The notes: a model not told the origin generated them from the sequence alone. Numbered from the stretch's first letter, positions 10,606 through 22,142 are shown. The stretch is 64,000 bases of DNA from Vandiemenella viatica (GCA_031002005.1 CM061918.1:61290531-61354530); one strand, 5' to 3'. Numbers and translations: made by a program.

Positions 10606-11078
10606 CAGGGTGTTACAAAAAGGTACGGCCAAACTTTCAGGAAACATTCCTCACACACAAACAAAGAAAATATGTTATGTGGACATGTGTCCGGAAACGC
10701 TTACTTTCCATGTTAGAGCTCATTTTAGTTTCGTTAGTCTTCGGGCTCGTATTGTGGACGGCTGTGATACAATACGCCATTCTCCAGGGCTGCATCAGCG
10801 CATCAGGGATTCCATGCGACGGAGGGTGGATGCATGTATCCTCGCAAGCGGAGGACATTTTGAACATTTCCTGTAACAAAGTGTTTGAAGTCACGCTGGT
10901 ACGTTCTGTTGCTGTGTGTTTCCATTCCATGTTTAATGTGATTTGAAGAAAAGTAATAAAATGAGCTCTAACATGCAAAGTAAGCGTTTCCTGACACATG
11001 TCCACATAACATATTTTCTTTGTTTGTGTGTGAAGAATGTTTCCTGAAAATTTGGTAGTACATTTTTGTAACACCCTG
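10606..11078. mobile_element. Mariner-derived element with long TIRs, copy 2
   Basis: A 473-bp relative of the element at 4690-5261, between TA dinucleotides (10604-10605, 11079-11080). The ends CAGGGTGTTACAAAAAGGTA and ...TTGTAACACCCTG are inverted repeats of about 125 bp. The core is the same transposase C-terminus (RARIVDGCDTIRHSPG, then RRRVDACILASGGHFEHFL), but the roughly 100 bp holding the SPDLNPLDF block is missing compared with copy 1. Confidence 0.85.
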
Positions 11079-11080
11079 TA

Positions 11081-11695
11081 TATATATTTTTTTATTTCAA
11101 CATAAGTTCAATTTACAAATATAATACATTAAAAATTATGTATAGTATTTTATTCTTTGGCATATTTCTCAGTTGAGTGATTTTTTTTCAGTAGATTGCT
11201 GTCATTGTCTAAAAGTTTTGATGCCTCTATAAAATACAGTATAAATAAAACGAGTACTGTCTGCTAAATTCTAGAACATTTATGTATTTAGCAAATAAAT
11301 TAATTACCTAAATTATCTGAGTAGCTGATTTGTTGACATCACTTGTTTAACTAGCACTAGCACGCACCACAATGTGTATCGTCTGAGAGGCAGTTACAAA
11401 ATGTTTTCTCTGTTGTCTCCAGTTTTCGTCGTTGCCAGTGTCAAAAATGTTCATTAAGTCTAAACAATGGTGGTCGAATATTAATAACTGATCAACAATA
11501 CGACCTTCGATAAGCAGTTCTTAATAATCACTTCTCGATAATCAGTTCTCAACAATTATTTGTTTTTATTAAAGTTTAACATTATAAAATTAACAAAAAT
11601 AATATAAAACTCATACCCTGACGAAATAGCCACATGGCCGCCGAAAGCCGTATATTCCCTTCCCGTTCTTCTGCCGTTCCCTAGCTTGTCATGCA
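11081..11695. other. Unassigned AT-rich sequence
   Basis: No gene seen. It includes a short degenerate repetition of 'gataatcagttctcaacaat'-like words at 11505-11560. Confidence 0.35.
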
Positions 11696-11699
11696 TTCT

Positions 11700-11800
11700 T
11701 TCCAAAAATCGGGACTTTTTTAAAACGCCACGGGACGCGGGACAAAATGTTAAAAATCGGGACTGTCCCGCCAAAAGCGGGACGTCTGGTCACCTTACAT
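11700..11800 (-). mobile_element. MITE fragment with GGGAC-type hairpin
   Basis: On the minus strand it starts AAGGTGACCAGACGTCCCGC, followed by a GC-rich hairpin (GTCCCGC...GCGGGAC type, 11760-11785) and repeated CCCGAT words. This start matches the style of a widespread hAT-like MITE; the other terminus and target duplication are not found, so it is called a fragment. Confidence 0.45.
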
Positions 11801-12509
11801 TACGATCACAATTTAGACTGCACGGACCCCAGATTCGTCCCCAATACAGCATGTCTGGGATGCCAGGAGTAGACACATTAGATGGTATGTTCACCCAGCA
11901 CAAACTGTGTAACAACTAGGGATTGCAATCCAGCAAAGCGGGACTTCTTTAGTTGAGAGTAATATGTAATTTTTACATTTTCATTTGATTTCCAAGCATA
12001 TTCAGTTTTTTTTATAACTAAATTTTTAAACGGAAATGTTTAGCAAGTAATTTCAGAAATCACTCTCAGAGCTTTGTGGGCATTTAGTGTTGGGATCAAA
12101 CAAATCTTGTTGGTATCGGTAAGGATAGTACCCATGCCGAAGAAAAACTCGGGTTTATGATTCCATTTCTAGCGCTAGTCGCATTTGCGAGCTAATCAGC
12201 ATTTGAAATAGTCGTTAATACTTATCAACTTGGTCCTCAGCTGAAAAAATTAAACATTTCGAGCCATATCAACAAAAAAATATTGATTAACTTGTCAGTT
12301 GTTGGGTTTGCTATAGCTGCTTTCAATTCCTTAGACATCTGAGATTTGAAGAGAACTGACGATAGATTCGGTTAAAACTTGGGAGTTCCCTGAAATTTTG
12401 TTTCAGACATTAGTATTTGTTTGAAATGCCGATGCTGAGCGTTGAGTATACATAAATAAATTATTCGTCGTGCCCCCCCACCCTCCTTTCGTTTTAATGA
12501 ACAATAAGT
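11801..12509. other. Unassigned sequence
   Basis: No gene seen. 11917-11940 (AGGGATTGCAATCCAGCAAA) recurs inverted at about 25493-25513, suggesting the end of an unnamed element. Confidence 0.35.
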
Positions 12510-12734
12510 ATTAACTATTTAATTTCAGTTGTGATTGAGCACACAAGCAAGGACCCTACACTCCCAGCTTCCCATGCCACGATTTTACACAACCTACCTA
12601 CTTTTGCCCTTTACCATTTCCGTCAGTATTTTTGGTACACTGCCCTTGAGAATTTATTTTAGTCCCTCACTCCATTCCTTACAAAAGACAATTTTCCCAC
12701 TTCCTTCTACCTGAAACTAAGTGCTCGCTTATGG

Positions 12735-13585
12735 TCTTGGTCATAACATTTAATAACAAGCTCAACTGGGAAGGACACATTGGACAGGTAAGAGGAAAAG
12801 GTTACAAAATAATGCACTTGTTGATAATGATGAGGAGATGTCCCAGAGAAGTAAAGGAATTGGGTTACAAAAGTCTGGTCAGACCATTGCTTGAAAACGG
12901 TGGTGTAGTAGGGGACTCACATTTTGCGTATCATATAAAGAAGTTAGAGGAGGTGCAAAGAAGGGCTGCTAGATTTGTCTCTGAAAATCACCACAGAATA
13001 CAATCAGTAATGATATGATAAAAGAGGTGGAATGAGATTCATAGGAAGGCAGAAGGAAGGTGAAGAGAGTCTTCCCCGTCCGGGCATCCAGATTTGGGTT
13101 TTCCATGGTTTTGCCAAATCACTCCAGGCAAATGCCGGGATGCTTCCTTAAAAAGGCCATGGCCAAATTCCTTCCCATTCCTTGCCCCCATCCTTTCCCG
13201 TCTCTAAAGACCTCGCTGTTGAGATACATAAAGCATTAAAAAAAAAAAGAGAGTCTTGGGAGTGTACAATGCGTGTATTGGTGATGAGGCGTGGTGCAAG
13301 ATTTAAGAGTTATGGATGTAAAAGAAAAGATGACTATGACTACAAACTGGCACTCGATTTCAAGCACAAGGATGTGGGTAGATTTTTTGGGGTTCAGAGG
13401 ATCTGGGATTGGAGTAAGCTACCAAGCGAAATTATGAATAATTTACCAAAAACGTTGAAAAAATTTAAAGTTGGTATTGTTGAGGGCAAAGGTAGGTGGG
13501 TACAGGAAAGGGAAAAATGGGTGTGTAGGGAAATTGCCTTCGGAGCGTGCACTCTATCCCAATTAAATTAAAATTTATTTTCTTT
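12735..13585 (+). mobile_element. 5'-truncated CR1/L2-group LINE
   Basis: C-terminal third of a LINE reverse transcriptase: FNNKLNWEGHIGQV, GYKSLVRPLLENGGVV, KKLEEVQRRAARFV, then after an inserted SINE KLALDFKHKDVGRFFG, IWDWSKLPSEIMNNLP and the terminal GRWVQEREKWVCREIAF, ending in AATTAAATTAAA. It begins at nearly the same place as the copy at 46170, so both are 5' truncated there. Frameshifts interrupt it. Confidence 0.8.
13074..13247 (+). mobile_element. SINE family A, 5' truncated
   Basis: Starts inside the family core (CCCCGTCCGGGCATCCAGAT) so the tRNA head is missing, and ends in an A tract. It is inserted in the LINE with a perfect 10-bp duplication AGAGAGTCTT at 13064-13073 and 13248-13257. 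The uninterrupted LINE sequence at 46497-46515 confirms the empty site. Confidence 0.92.
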
Positions 13586-13812
13586 CATGTACTAGTTCTA
13601 ATCCTCCAGCCAATATCCATCCATTTATCATTGCGATTATACGTCTTGTATGATCCAAACACACTCTTCACCCTCCTTAGGTCGTCAAATGATTCCAACT
13701 GCCCTGAAACCATGAAAAAGTCCCCAGTAGCTAAGTTACTGAGTGAAGAAGAACAGAAATATAGCTAACGTCATGAGAGCTGAGTGCAAATGCTTCTCGG
13801 GTAAATTCCGAT

Positions 13813-14014
13813 TACCCAGCGAGGTGGGGGAGCTGCAACCTCTGGCCTAGCATTCGGGTGGACGAGGGCTCGAATCCCCGTCCAGACATCCAGATTTGAT
13901 TTCCACAAATCACTCCAGGCGAATGCTGAGATGATTCTTTAAAAAGGCCATCACCGAATTCCTTACCCACCTCCTTTCCCGCCTCTAATGACATTGATAT
14001 GGCATAAATCCAAA

Positions 14015-14046
<32 letters not shown>
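13813..14046 (+). mobile_element. SINE family A, diverged head, long poly-A
   Basis: tRNA-like head with GGCTCGAATCCCC B box (about 13868-13880), family core, tail block TCTAATGACATTGATATGGC, and a long A tract at 14019-14046. The target duplication is not clear. Confidence 0.82.
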
Positions 14047-14050
<4 letters not shown>

Positions 14051-15884
14051 ATGACGTCATCCGCTTCGTGTGATCTCCTATGCGTACAATAAGTCCTTTG
14101 CAAGCTTTGCTGTTAGATGTTCGCCTGCCGTTACATATCGTACAACGTGGTTAAAGCAGGAACTTACTACTGACTATCTGCATTGCTAAAGAATTGCGCT
14201 CCCGTAAAACACGTGCCGTATTGTAATCCCACGTCAGCCCTGCTATCAGGGTTATTTACGGAACACCCTGTATATGGCCCCGGTAACCCCAATTCTGCGC
14301 TCCCGACAGGCCGTATCGATTGCAGTCTCGATAGCTCGCTAATGGCGCATTTGCATCTGGGGGTTTTCGTTGGTGGAGGTTGGCAATGAATCTGCCACGC
14401 CGATCTATCGGCTCGGTAGCAGCGATTACTGCAGGCGAGATGGAAAAGGGTGGGGGATGGAGGAGATAGCCCGTTAGGAAATTCTAGGGAAGACAGACCC
14501 CTTTAGGCATGCTGAGGAGTGACAAGTCTGCTACACTTGTAGCAATCTACACTAATATTATACACGCGAAAGCAACTCTGTTTCTCCGTCTGTTTGCTAT
14601 GTTTTCACAACTAAATGGCTAAACCGATATTGATGAAATTTGGTAAAGAAACACTATGTATCATTTCAAAGGGCATAGTATAATTTTTTCGGCATGAATA
14701 ATACATTTTGTTATCAAATTTTTGAAAATTTACGAAATGGTGACAAACAGACGGATAGCGTGTGTAAGTCTCTGTAATGTTATATTGGTTACTCAGGCTT
14801 TGTTTATCTCGCAGTCAGTTTGTGGGACACCTTTTACATAATTTGCAGCTTTTATATCCAATTCTGGCAATAAAATTTTAAGTCAACAGGTAAAGTCGCA
14901 GGTAAACTCTACTTCTAAATATAACAGTTGTCTGCAGTAATCTGTTCAGACGACAAGATACCGGATGTAGCCATATTACAAAACGCGTCCTTTCTAAGTA
15001 TTTGCTAAAACTATTCTTAGTTTCCGTGTCCCGTTGCGCTAAATTTTGCTTGTAGCCTACGGATTCGGAGTAGTCTGATAAATATTTTTCTTTTTCTCTA
15101 AAAATTCCCTCGATGTTTATCCAGATGGTCACAAGTGGTCTGGAAACCGTTTGTTTGGGTTCTGAAATGGTGCTGAATATTATCTTCCCATAGAGACTGC
15201 CAGAATACGAAGATCAAAGAAGGTATAATCAACAGATAGTGCAGGGGACTTAAAATAATAATAGTAATAATTTTTAACAGCCTCATAGCAAGAGAAGTTT
15301 GATTGACAAGAAGTTAGAATACACCATCCCAAATACGATTCGTAAAAGGTAACTTCGTTTATGACAGCAGAACACTTACTATCGTCGAGTAATATTTATG
15401 TTTATTGCTCAAACAGTTTCGCTGAACGTCATATTCATCTGAAAGCGATCAAGGCAAATCACAAAAATAGCATTCATGATAGAGGCACAAGTAGAAGTTT
15501 ACTGAACAGTAGCTATAGTAAGCAAAGTGAAAATGTACTGATACTATATCTGTCCGGCTGATGATAGGTGGATTTATTAGTAGTTGACTTTTCTGGCTTT
15601 ATTTTCCTCAACTTCTCAGCACGTCAGTGATATAGTTGGCAAGCACAAATAACAGTCATTCAGTTATATACGTTTAACCCAAAATGGACTCCATCACGCG
15701 ATCCGGTGATCACGAAACTCATTTTCTTCCTATGCCTGGTTGCAGAGAAGGACGGACGTCCCTTTCCTCCATGTCTCGAGCTGTAAGAGCTCTTTCAGAC
15801 GAATGAAATGACTACTGTTTACTGCAGAGTGTTGTTGTCTATAGGGCTTTTGAAGAACGATTACAGTTAAGCACTGTGCTGACT
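14047..15884. other. Mostly unassigned; insect-type short repeat
   Basis: No gene seen. 14560-14700 contains the words CTAATATTATACACGCGAAA and ...CCGATATTGATGAAATTTGG, a combination that recurs in many insect genomes inside non-autonomous repeats. 14254-14272 (GGAACACCCTGTATA) resembles a mariner terminus, but no partner was found. Confidence 0.35.
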
Positions 15885-15930
15885 CATTCAGGCCTACTAT
15901 TCAGAAAGACAGGAACGGGACATGAGGTTT
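15885..15930 (-). repeat. Dispersed repeat C core
   Basis: On the minus strand holds TAGTAGGCCTGAATGA followed by the interrupted core also seen at 18905, 28755 and 41048. The surrounding sequence is not conserved enough to set ends. Confidence 0.4.
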
Positions 15931-16142
15931 GACGTCATCATCTGACGAATGAATCGCCACTAACAGTGTTATAAGGCCTTGGTCCATATACATCGCAGTG
16001 AGGCATTGGTTTTAACTTGGACGTTTGTTACAGAATCTAGTGTTTACAAATTGTGCATCGCAGCCTCGCCTACCATGCATGTCAAACTTCCTTACACCAC
16101 TGATGCTAAAACCGGCTAATCTGCCATAGATTGTTATAGGTG

Positions 16143-16310
16143 TTATACCCTGTTCACTCTGAACTGTCGTTTCAAGGTCATGTTCCCCAGACGCAGTTCA
16201 TCACCTCACCACCCCCTCCCGTCTGACCGCTGTGTCCAGGTATTCAGAGCAGACTCACCTTAAGCTGCCTCTGTTAATTGAAAGAACAAAGCAACCTCCA
16301 CTATTAGGAG
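16143..16310 (+). repeat. Dispersed repeat E, copy 1
   Basis: Matches 42862-43060 in the same orientation: TATACCCTGTTCACTCTGAA, a C-rich middle, then CTGCCTCTGTTAATTGAA. The copies share order and spacing, so this is one repeat family of about 170-200 bp. Class unknown. Confidence 0.6.
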
Positions 16311-17270
16311 CGCTACGCTGTTACTCCTAATAGGAAAAAGAGAGGGCAGACCGTTTCAAAATCAGCTTCTCAAATTTCTAAACGTTCCTGTAGGTTCTAA
16401 GCAATTGTTTTCATATTCTCACATCCGGAACAAAGAAGAATAAGCTTAGTTTCTGTGCTGACCGTGTAGTGCCGCGACGTATTATCAAATGCTGACGTTT
16501 CAGCCTACATGCTCTGGCCTTCTTCAAGGCCAGATCGCTTTACTAGACACAAGTAATTCTCCCTCTACGAATGTTCGGACTGTTTTGGATAAATAGGGGT
16601 GCGCTGAAGGTTCGAGATGTGTAATTGTCTTTACTATAACCCGTGTAACATTTCACAGTACAATTCCGCATTTAAAGAAGGCCGAAGCATGTCGGCCATA
16701 ATGAAAACATTTCATACTAGAGCGCGGCTTCACACTATTTTTTTTTTAATACATTTCATTCCCGGCTGAAGCATTTTGCTCTTTGCAGTCTCAGATATAT
16801 ATTTTTAATTTAGGTTCATAACTTCATACACATTTCACAAAATACATACAATTTATTCGGGTTTAAAATATCTCCGTGTATTTGACAACTTAGTTTTTTC
16901 ATTATATTTTAAAATTTTATTTATTTGTATTGTTTCTGAATCATATACCTCTAATATTCTTATTTTGGTTTACTAGTTATAATAACGTTAATTTTGTTTT
17001 CAGCATGCAGTTCCCGTTGCCGAAACTATTTGCTCCGGAGCGGGAACTTTCAACTTTAAGAGCATGATTGCTCTATAGACAAATCCATTTAAGAGCTAAA
17101 ATATGCGGAAACCAAAGCAAATGTACTATATTTTGATTTGTTATTTAGGTCTAGTATCTTGTAAACAACATGTGCATGTTGTATAGAATGCGCTCATATG
17201 CCCTGCTGGATAGAACTTTTATACCTTTTCTGTAGTAAATACTATAAACAAACGTGCTTTAACTCTTTAT
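16311..17270. other. Unassigned, possible Penelope-like relic
   Basis: No gene seen. At 16494-16545 the words TGACGTTTCAGCCTACATG and CTGGCCTTCTTCAAGGCCAG resemble the 'gacgtttcg...cttcttcaggcc' segment common in Penelope-like elements. This is only a resemblance. Confidence 0.25.
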
Positions 17271-17282
17271 TGAGCTCTCTGA

Positions 17283-17521
17283 GCCGGCCTCGGTAGCGTA
17301 GGGGCTAGAGTGCTAGCACCTCGTGCCGAAGGTCGCCGGTTCGAATCCGGCCGCGGGCATGGATGTTAAGTGTTGTGTGAATGTCCTGTCCGTCCTGTGG
17401 TGTCCAAACTTACAAGATTCAAAATACGAAACACTGGATCACGACTCATACACTGGAGGCTAATAATAATCACATTGAGCTGGCTGTATGGCTTCAGTTG
17501 CCGAAAACATTAAAAAAAAAA
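17283..17521 (+). mobile_element. tRNA-derived SINE family B, full length
   Basis: Begins GCCGGCCTCGGTAGCGTAGG (A-box region), B box GGTTCGAATCC at about 17338-17348, then CGGCCGCGGGCATGGATGTT, a unique body, and an A tract. A perfect 12-bp duplication TGAGCTCTCTGA flanks it (17271-17282, 17522-17533). Family B shares only the tRNA-like layout with family A. Confidence 0.93.
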
Positions 17522-17533
17522 TGAGCTCTCTGA

Positions 17534-18904
17534 CTACAACGAAACTAACTATAAACAGAGTCCATAGATAACCGTAACTGCTGGTTCAAAGATAATATTG
17601 CTCTTAATCTCCGACAATACCGTCAGCGCGCCTTGGTTTAAAGTATACGAGCGCTAAGGACTGCCGAAATTGGATAAAAAAATATCGGTTAGTACGAACA
17701 ACTTTGACAGAAATTTAGGTGAAGGGGGAAAGGAGGAGAAGGCTTAGGTATTTGTAAATCAAACATGAACAGTGTTCCATATTTGTTTTAAAGTAAATGT
17801 ATGCTAAGTTCCATCAAAATCGGATAAAAGCTGTGTGTTTGTATGAACAACGTTGGCAAAAAAAAAAAAAAAAATCATTTTTAGTTACAGGTATAATCTA
17901 TAGTTTCACTGCTGTCCAAGCGCAACAAGTAATCCTTACAGCTATAGATATTCTGTTAGCATTAGCATGTTGGTGACGCGGCCTCATAAGATTTTACCCA
18001 TCCAACGCTCATACCATACACACAATACGTCATAGCGTGACGCTGACGGGAAGTCGCGAAGTCATTGGTTTACCTCCGTCCCAACATTACCTAACGCGCC
18101 TATTGAAGTTTTCACTTCAAAAAAAATTAGGAGTCCTACGAACTTTAATGTACCTCGTATGTTGACACAATCCGTACCTGGCAGGAGACCCCTGTTATCT
18201 GAGATACTGTGGATAGTACTTACAGCTACGCATGGATTTCAGAACCCTGTAGACGATGAAAATGTCTGACTTTGTGTGTAGTGTAAACTCTTTGCGTTAC
18301 TTCTTCTGCTGCTCACCTTTCTCTAAGGACTGTAGGGTTAGTCAGGTCACTGTGATTTAAGGACTTTTTGCTCGCGACGCGGGATATTAATTCCGGACAG
18401 GGTCGAGCAGGAAGCGCCTGGTACCAGCCTACCACAACGCCGGCTCCAAGGACGACTCGATAACCACATTCATCAGATCGCAGGGACTTATCTGTAGCTC
18501 TTATCATTATTCCCAGTATCCGTATATCACTCGGAAATTCCACTTTGCACTGTGTAGTTTGTGAAAAGTGTTCATGCTGTACAATCAAATGGTCTTAATG
18601 ATGACGATATTGGAACGGTGAACGTGGCCGTCCATCGGAAGAATTACTACGTTCTTGGTCCCTGATGAGAAGGTTGGAATTGCTGTAGAAACGTCGTATT
18701 AATGGCGATTCGATTGGAAGATTCTGCACAATTGTTTCAGCAAATTTAATGTGTGGTTTCCGTGTGCACTCTAGCGATGCTTTAATTTTCATACACTTTT
18801 AACGTGTCATCTTATACCTTCAGAAAAACTTGCTTTATAGTTGCAGATTACCCTATGAACGCTAGTGCATTTTATTTCTCATTAAACTGTAAGTTCACCA
18901 CTCG
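17534..18904. other. Unassigned sequence
   Basis: No gene recognised. Two stretches (17640-17700, 17760-17860) repeat 'ccgaaattggataaaa'-like words. 18410-18432 (CGCCTGGTACCAGCC) resembles repeat C. Confidence 0.35.
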
Positions 18905-18960
18905 TGGTGTCTTTTGGAAGAGTAGGCCTGACTGGGCCGGGACCGGGCTACACCCCCTCC
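18905..18960 (+). repeat. Dispersed repeat C core
   Basis: Contains GTCTTTTGGAAGAGTAGGCC followed by TGACTGGGCCGGGACCGGG. The same core is at 28755-28803 (+) and 41048-41094 (minus). Confidence 0.55.
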
Positions 18961-19111
18961 CTCCTCTAATCAGCAACAAAAAATTTCGCTGAAAGCACAC
19001 AAATTTTTGTTACGTAGATGAAGCAGTAACACTCACAATGGGACGCAAGAGGAATCAACTAAGTTAGAAGAATGCTGTGGGGTAGCACCGCACGGATTTG
19101 CAACATACCCT

Positions 19112-19360
19112 ACGCTTTCTTTTTTACTTATGGCTTTACACCTCGTCTACGTCGTGGTCATTAGAGGCGGAAGAGGACTGAGGACGATGAACGGGAAGGA
19201 ATTTTGGCATGGCCTTTTTGAAGGAAGCATCCCGACATTCACAGGGAGTGATTTGGGGAAACTATGGAAAACCCAAATCTTGATCGCTGGTCGAGGATTC
19301 GAACCGGCGTCCTCCCGAATAAGAGGCCAGAGCGTTAACCGCTCATCTACCACGCTCGGT
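19112..19360 (-). mobile_element. tRNA-derived SINE family A
   Basis: Minus-strand copy, poly-A as a short T run at the left, then TTATGGCTTTACACCTCGTC tail complement, core, and head complement ending ACCACGCTCGGT. The B box is intact in complement (GGATTCGAACC, about 19291-19302). Flank duplication is uncertain (TACGCT near both ends). Confidence 0.88.
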
Positions 19361-20052
19361 AACTTACGCTAGGTCCGTCTGTGGTAGAATACTGGTCAGT
19401 CTAAAATTGGATCCACAATGCCGATTCAACATTACTGTGAGCTCTTTTAAGTTCCATTTCAGAATATTGCGTTATTTCGCCAGTTCATACAACAAATTAT
19501 ATTCCACAGCAGACGTCCTAAGGCAAGGGCAGTAAGAGGAGGGCATATCCACGTTGCACCCTTACTGCCATGACTACAAACTGGCACTGCGTATTTTGTT
19601 TTTTACGTTTATGTACATTCGTTTGATTTTTGTTTATACTGTTTCGGTAACAGCAAGGTGGCATTAGGCCGTGTGAAATAACTCTTGGCCCATACTCTTA
19701 CCCATTTACTAGTCCTGTCCAACTTTCGCCATGTATGATATCTCTTAGCCTTGTTAACACGTTTGTTACAAGGGTACTCTGTAGAAAAGAAGTAGCTCCC
19801 GTTATTATTGTTTCTTTATTTCCATAAAAGTCACTAGTTTGCCATTGAGCCTCTATATACTTAACTAAAGATCACCCTTATAACGATGAAGGAAGTTTTC
19901 CCCGTAGTTTTGGTACCTTTCTTTAAATTACTAACAAGTAGTCTCTCTGTATGAGCGCCAAATAGTTCTGAATTGTCATCGTTAGTGCTGAAGCCGCACT
20001 GCCCTCTCTCGGTATGGTGGCCAAACATCCGCCCAGCTGATGTGAATTTACA
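19361..20052. other. Unassigned sequence
   Basis: No gene or repeat recognised. Confidence 0.35.
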
Positions 20053-20060
20053 CTTCCGTC

Positions 20061-20290
20061 GCCGGCCTCGGTAGCGTAGGGGCTAGAGCACTAGCTCCGC
20101 GTGCCGAAGGTCGCCGGTTCGAATCCGGCCGCGGGCATGGATGTTTAAGTGTTGTGCGTCTGTGTGGTGTCTATACTTCGGAATCATAACGTACGGGAGA
20201 AAATTAATTCACTGGATGACATATCATAAGCACATTGAGCTGGCTAAATGGCTTAGTTGCCGAAAGCCATATTAAAAAAAAAAAAAAAAC
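20061..20290 (+). mobile_element. tRNA-derived SINE family B, full length
   Basis: Second copy of the family at 17283: same GCCGGCCTCGGTAGCGTAGG start, B box, CGCGGGCATGGATGTT and a long A tract. An 8-bp duplication CTTCCGTC flanks it (20053-20060, 20291-20298). The two copies share a body segment (CACATTGAGCTGGCT) near the tail. Confidence 0.92.
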
Positions 20291-20381
20291 CTTCCGTCTT
20301 AGTTCCGCCCGCCACCCTGACTGCTGTCTCAAGGTGGCTTTTCATGGCCCGCGCCTTTGTCGACAGCGGAGGTCCAGCTAT

Positions 20382-21336
20382 CAACAGCGGGCCAGAGGAA
20401 GAGTCCCGCCAGTACTGGAAGGGACGGTGCGCCGATATCCGTCGCCCAGTCGGTAAACATCAAACGCCCGGGTAACTGAAACGACACTAGGTGGCGAGGG
20501 CTGGCCGGTGGCGCAACAGCGGGCCATAGGAAGAGTCCCGCCAGTACTGGAAGGGACGGTGCACCGATATCCGTCGCCCAGTCGGTAAACATCAAACGCC
20601 CGGGTAACTGAAACGACACTAGACTAGGTGGCGAGGGCTGGCCGGTGGCGCAACAGCGGGCCATAGGAAGAGTCCCGCCAGTACTGGAAGGGACGGTGCG
20701 CCGATATCCGTCGCCCAGTCGGTAAACATCAAACGCCCGGGTAACTGAAACGACACTAGACTAGGTGGCGAGGGCTGGCCGGTGGCGCAACAGCGGGCCA
20801 TAGGAAGAGTCCCGCCAGTACTGGAAGGGACGGTGCACCGATATCCGTCGCCCAGTCGGTAAACATCAAACGCCCGGGTAACTGAAACGACACTAGACTA
20901 GGTGGCGAGGGCTGGCCGGTGGCGCAACAGCGGGCCATAGGAAGAGTCCCGCCAGTACTGGAAGGGACGGTGCACCGATATCCGTCGCCCAGTCGGTAAA
21001 CATCAAACGCCCGGGTAACTGAAACGACACTAGACTAGGTGGCGAGGGCTGGCCGGTGGCGCAACAGCGGGCCATAGGAAGAGTCCCGCCAGTACTGGAA
21101 GGGACGGTGCACCGATATCCGTCGCCCAGTCGGTAAACATCAAACGCCCGGGTAACTGAAACGACACTAGACTAGGTGGCGAGGGCTGGCCGGTGGCGCA
21201 ACAGCGGGCCATAGGAAGAGTCCCGCCAGTACTGGAAGGGACGGTGCACCGATATCCGTCGCCCAGTCGGTAAACATCAAACGCCCGGGTAGCTGAAACG
21301 ACACTAGACTAGGTGGCGAGGGCTGGCCGGTGGCGC
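20382..21336. repeat. 137-bp tandem repeat array, about 7 units
   Basis: Head-to-tail units beginning GCGGGCCATAGGAAGAGTCC at 20519, 20656, 20793, 20930, 21067 and 21204, with a first unit from 20387 that is 132 bp (it lacks one ACTAG of ACTAGACTAG). Units are nearly identical; a G/A switch in GGTGC(G/A)CCGATATCC separates units 1 and 3 from the rest. It is strikingly GC-rich for this window. Each unit gives an overlapping ~60-residue minus-strand open frame, but 137 is not a multiple of three, so these are not a gene. Confidence 0.97.
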
Positions 21337-22033
21337 GTGCTGATCCGTACACTTTGGCTGATGTGGCGCGGCTTACAAAACCACGCACCGTGGGAACACA
21401 CCTTCAGCCAGCTGAGACGCTTCAGCAAACCCAATATATCCTCTTAAACAAAAAATTCTTCGACAGAGCAAGGAAACATAAAATTCATTCATACCAGATA
21501 GAGGGATTACGCCAAAGAGTACTGATGTAAGTGGACTAGAATGTGGAACCTTTCACGAGAAGTGATTTTAGAAAATCCCCTAACCGGGACTCGATCGGAT
21601 GCTGTGGTGGTCGTGTGGGTGGTACGGGAGCTGTGTAGTCTGCTACAAGGCCGAGTTGATTTACATGCAGCGGGCGCGCCGACTCGAGATGAGGCGGGAG
21701 GCTGGTTGGCTGTCGCTGAATATTCAGCGCCCCCTAATGGACACGGGGCACTTTTCTTTTTTAGCCTCCTCGTCGCCTAAGACGTCAGCGCCTGCCGGAA
21801 ACGACTACGCGGAAAGTTCCGACACGGCGGCAACGTCAGAAGTTGCAGTCTACTCGTGTACGATCTCTCGTACATAGTAGGTTGGACCTAGTAGTCCCTC
21901 GGTCGCAGCCAACGTATCTACTAATAAGTCATGTTGATTAAATAAGAAAGGATAGAAAAAATAAACTAATTACTACCATACGTGAAGGTATAAGAACAAA
22001 CACAGTATTTGAACCTTAATCATGATCCGAAGA
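21337..22033. other. Unassigned, GC-richer segment
   Basis: Follows the array directly. 21541-21880 is GC-rich and open in two frames, but no family is recognised and no splice context is convincing. Confidence 0.35.
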
Positions 22034-22142
22034 GGACATATGGCAAGGGAGTCGAATTTTTACACACAATGACTCCCCACATGATTTTGAATGGTGTAGT
22101 GAGTTTCGGTGTGAACACATCGAATCCCCTTGCCTTATGTCC
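22034..22142. repeat. Foldback element, about 41-bp arms
   Basis: Arms 22034-22075 and 22101-22142 are inverted copies: GGACATATGGCAAGGGAGTC against the complement of ...CCCCTTGCCTTATGTCC. The short spacer gives a strong hairpin. A related word (GACATATAGCAAGGGGATCA) at about 56105 suggests a small MITE family. Confidence 0.75.

Larger units (their letters stand above)
12510..13735 (-). mobile_element. Older antisense LINE, split by a second LINE
   Basis: Two minus-strand blocks of the same CR1/L2-group LINE. 13590-13735 is the more 5' block (KRV.GSYK-like region). 12510-12730 is the more 3' block, from the KLxLDF-like region to the AATTAAAT 3' end. Their order and orientation fit one element interrupted by the + strand copy at 12735-13585. 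Frames are badly decayed. Confidence 0.55.

Noticed and set aside
14254..14272. Mariner terminus GGAACACCCTGTATA
   Set aside because: No opposite inverted end could be found, so no element is called.
20329..21388. Repeated ~60-residue minus-strand open frames in the 137-bp array
   Set aside because: They recur once per tandem unit, the unit length is not a multiple of three, and no start or splice context is shared; they are by-products of the GC-rich repeat.
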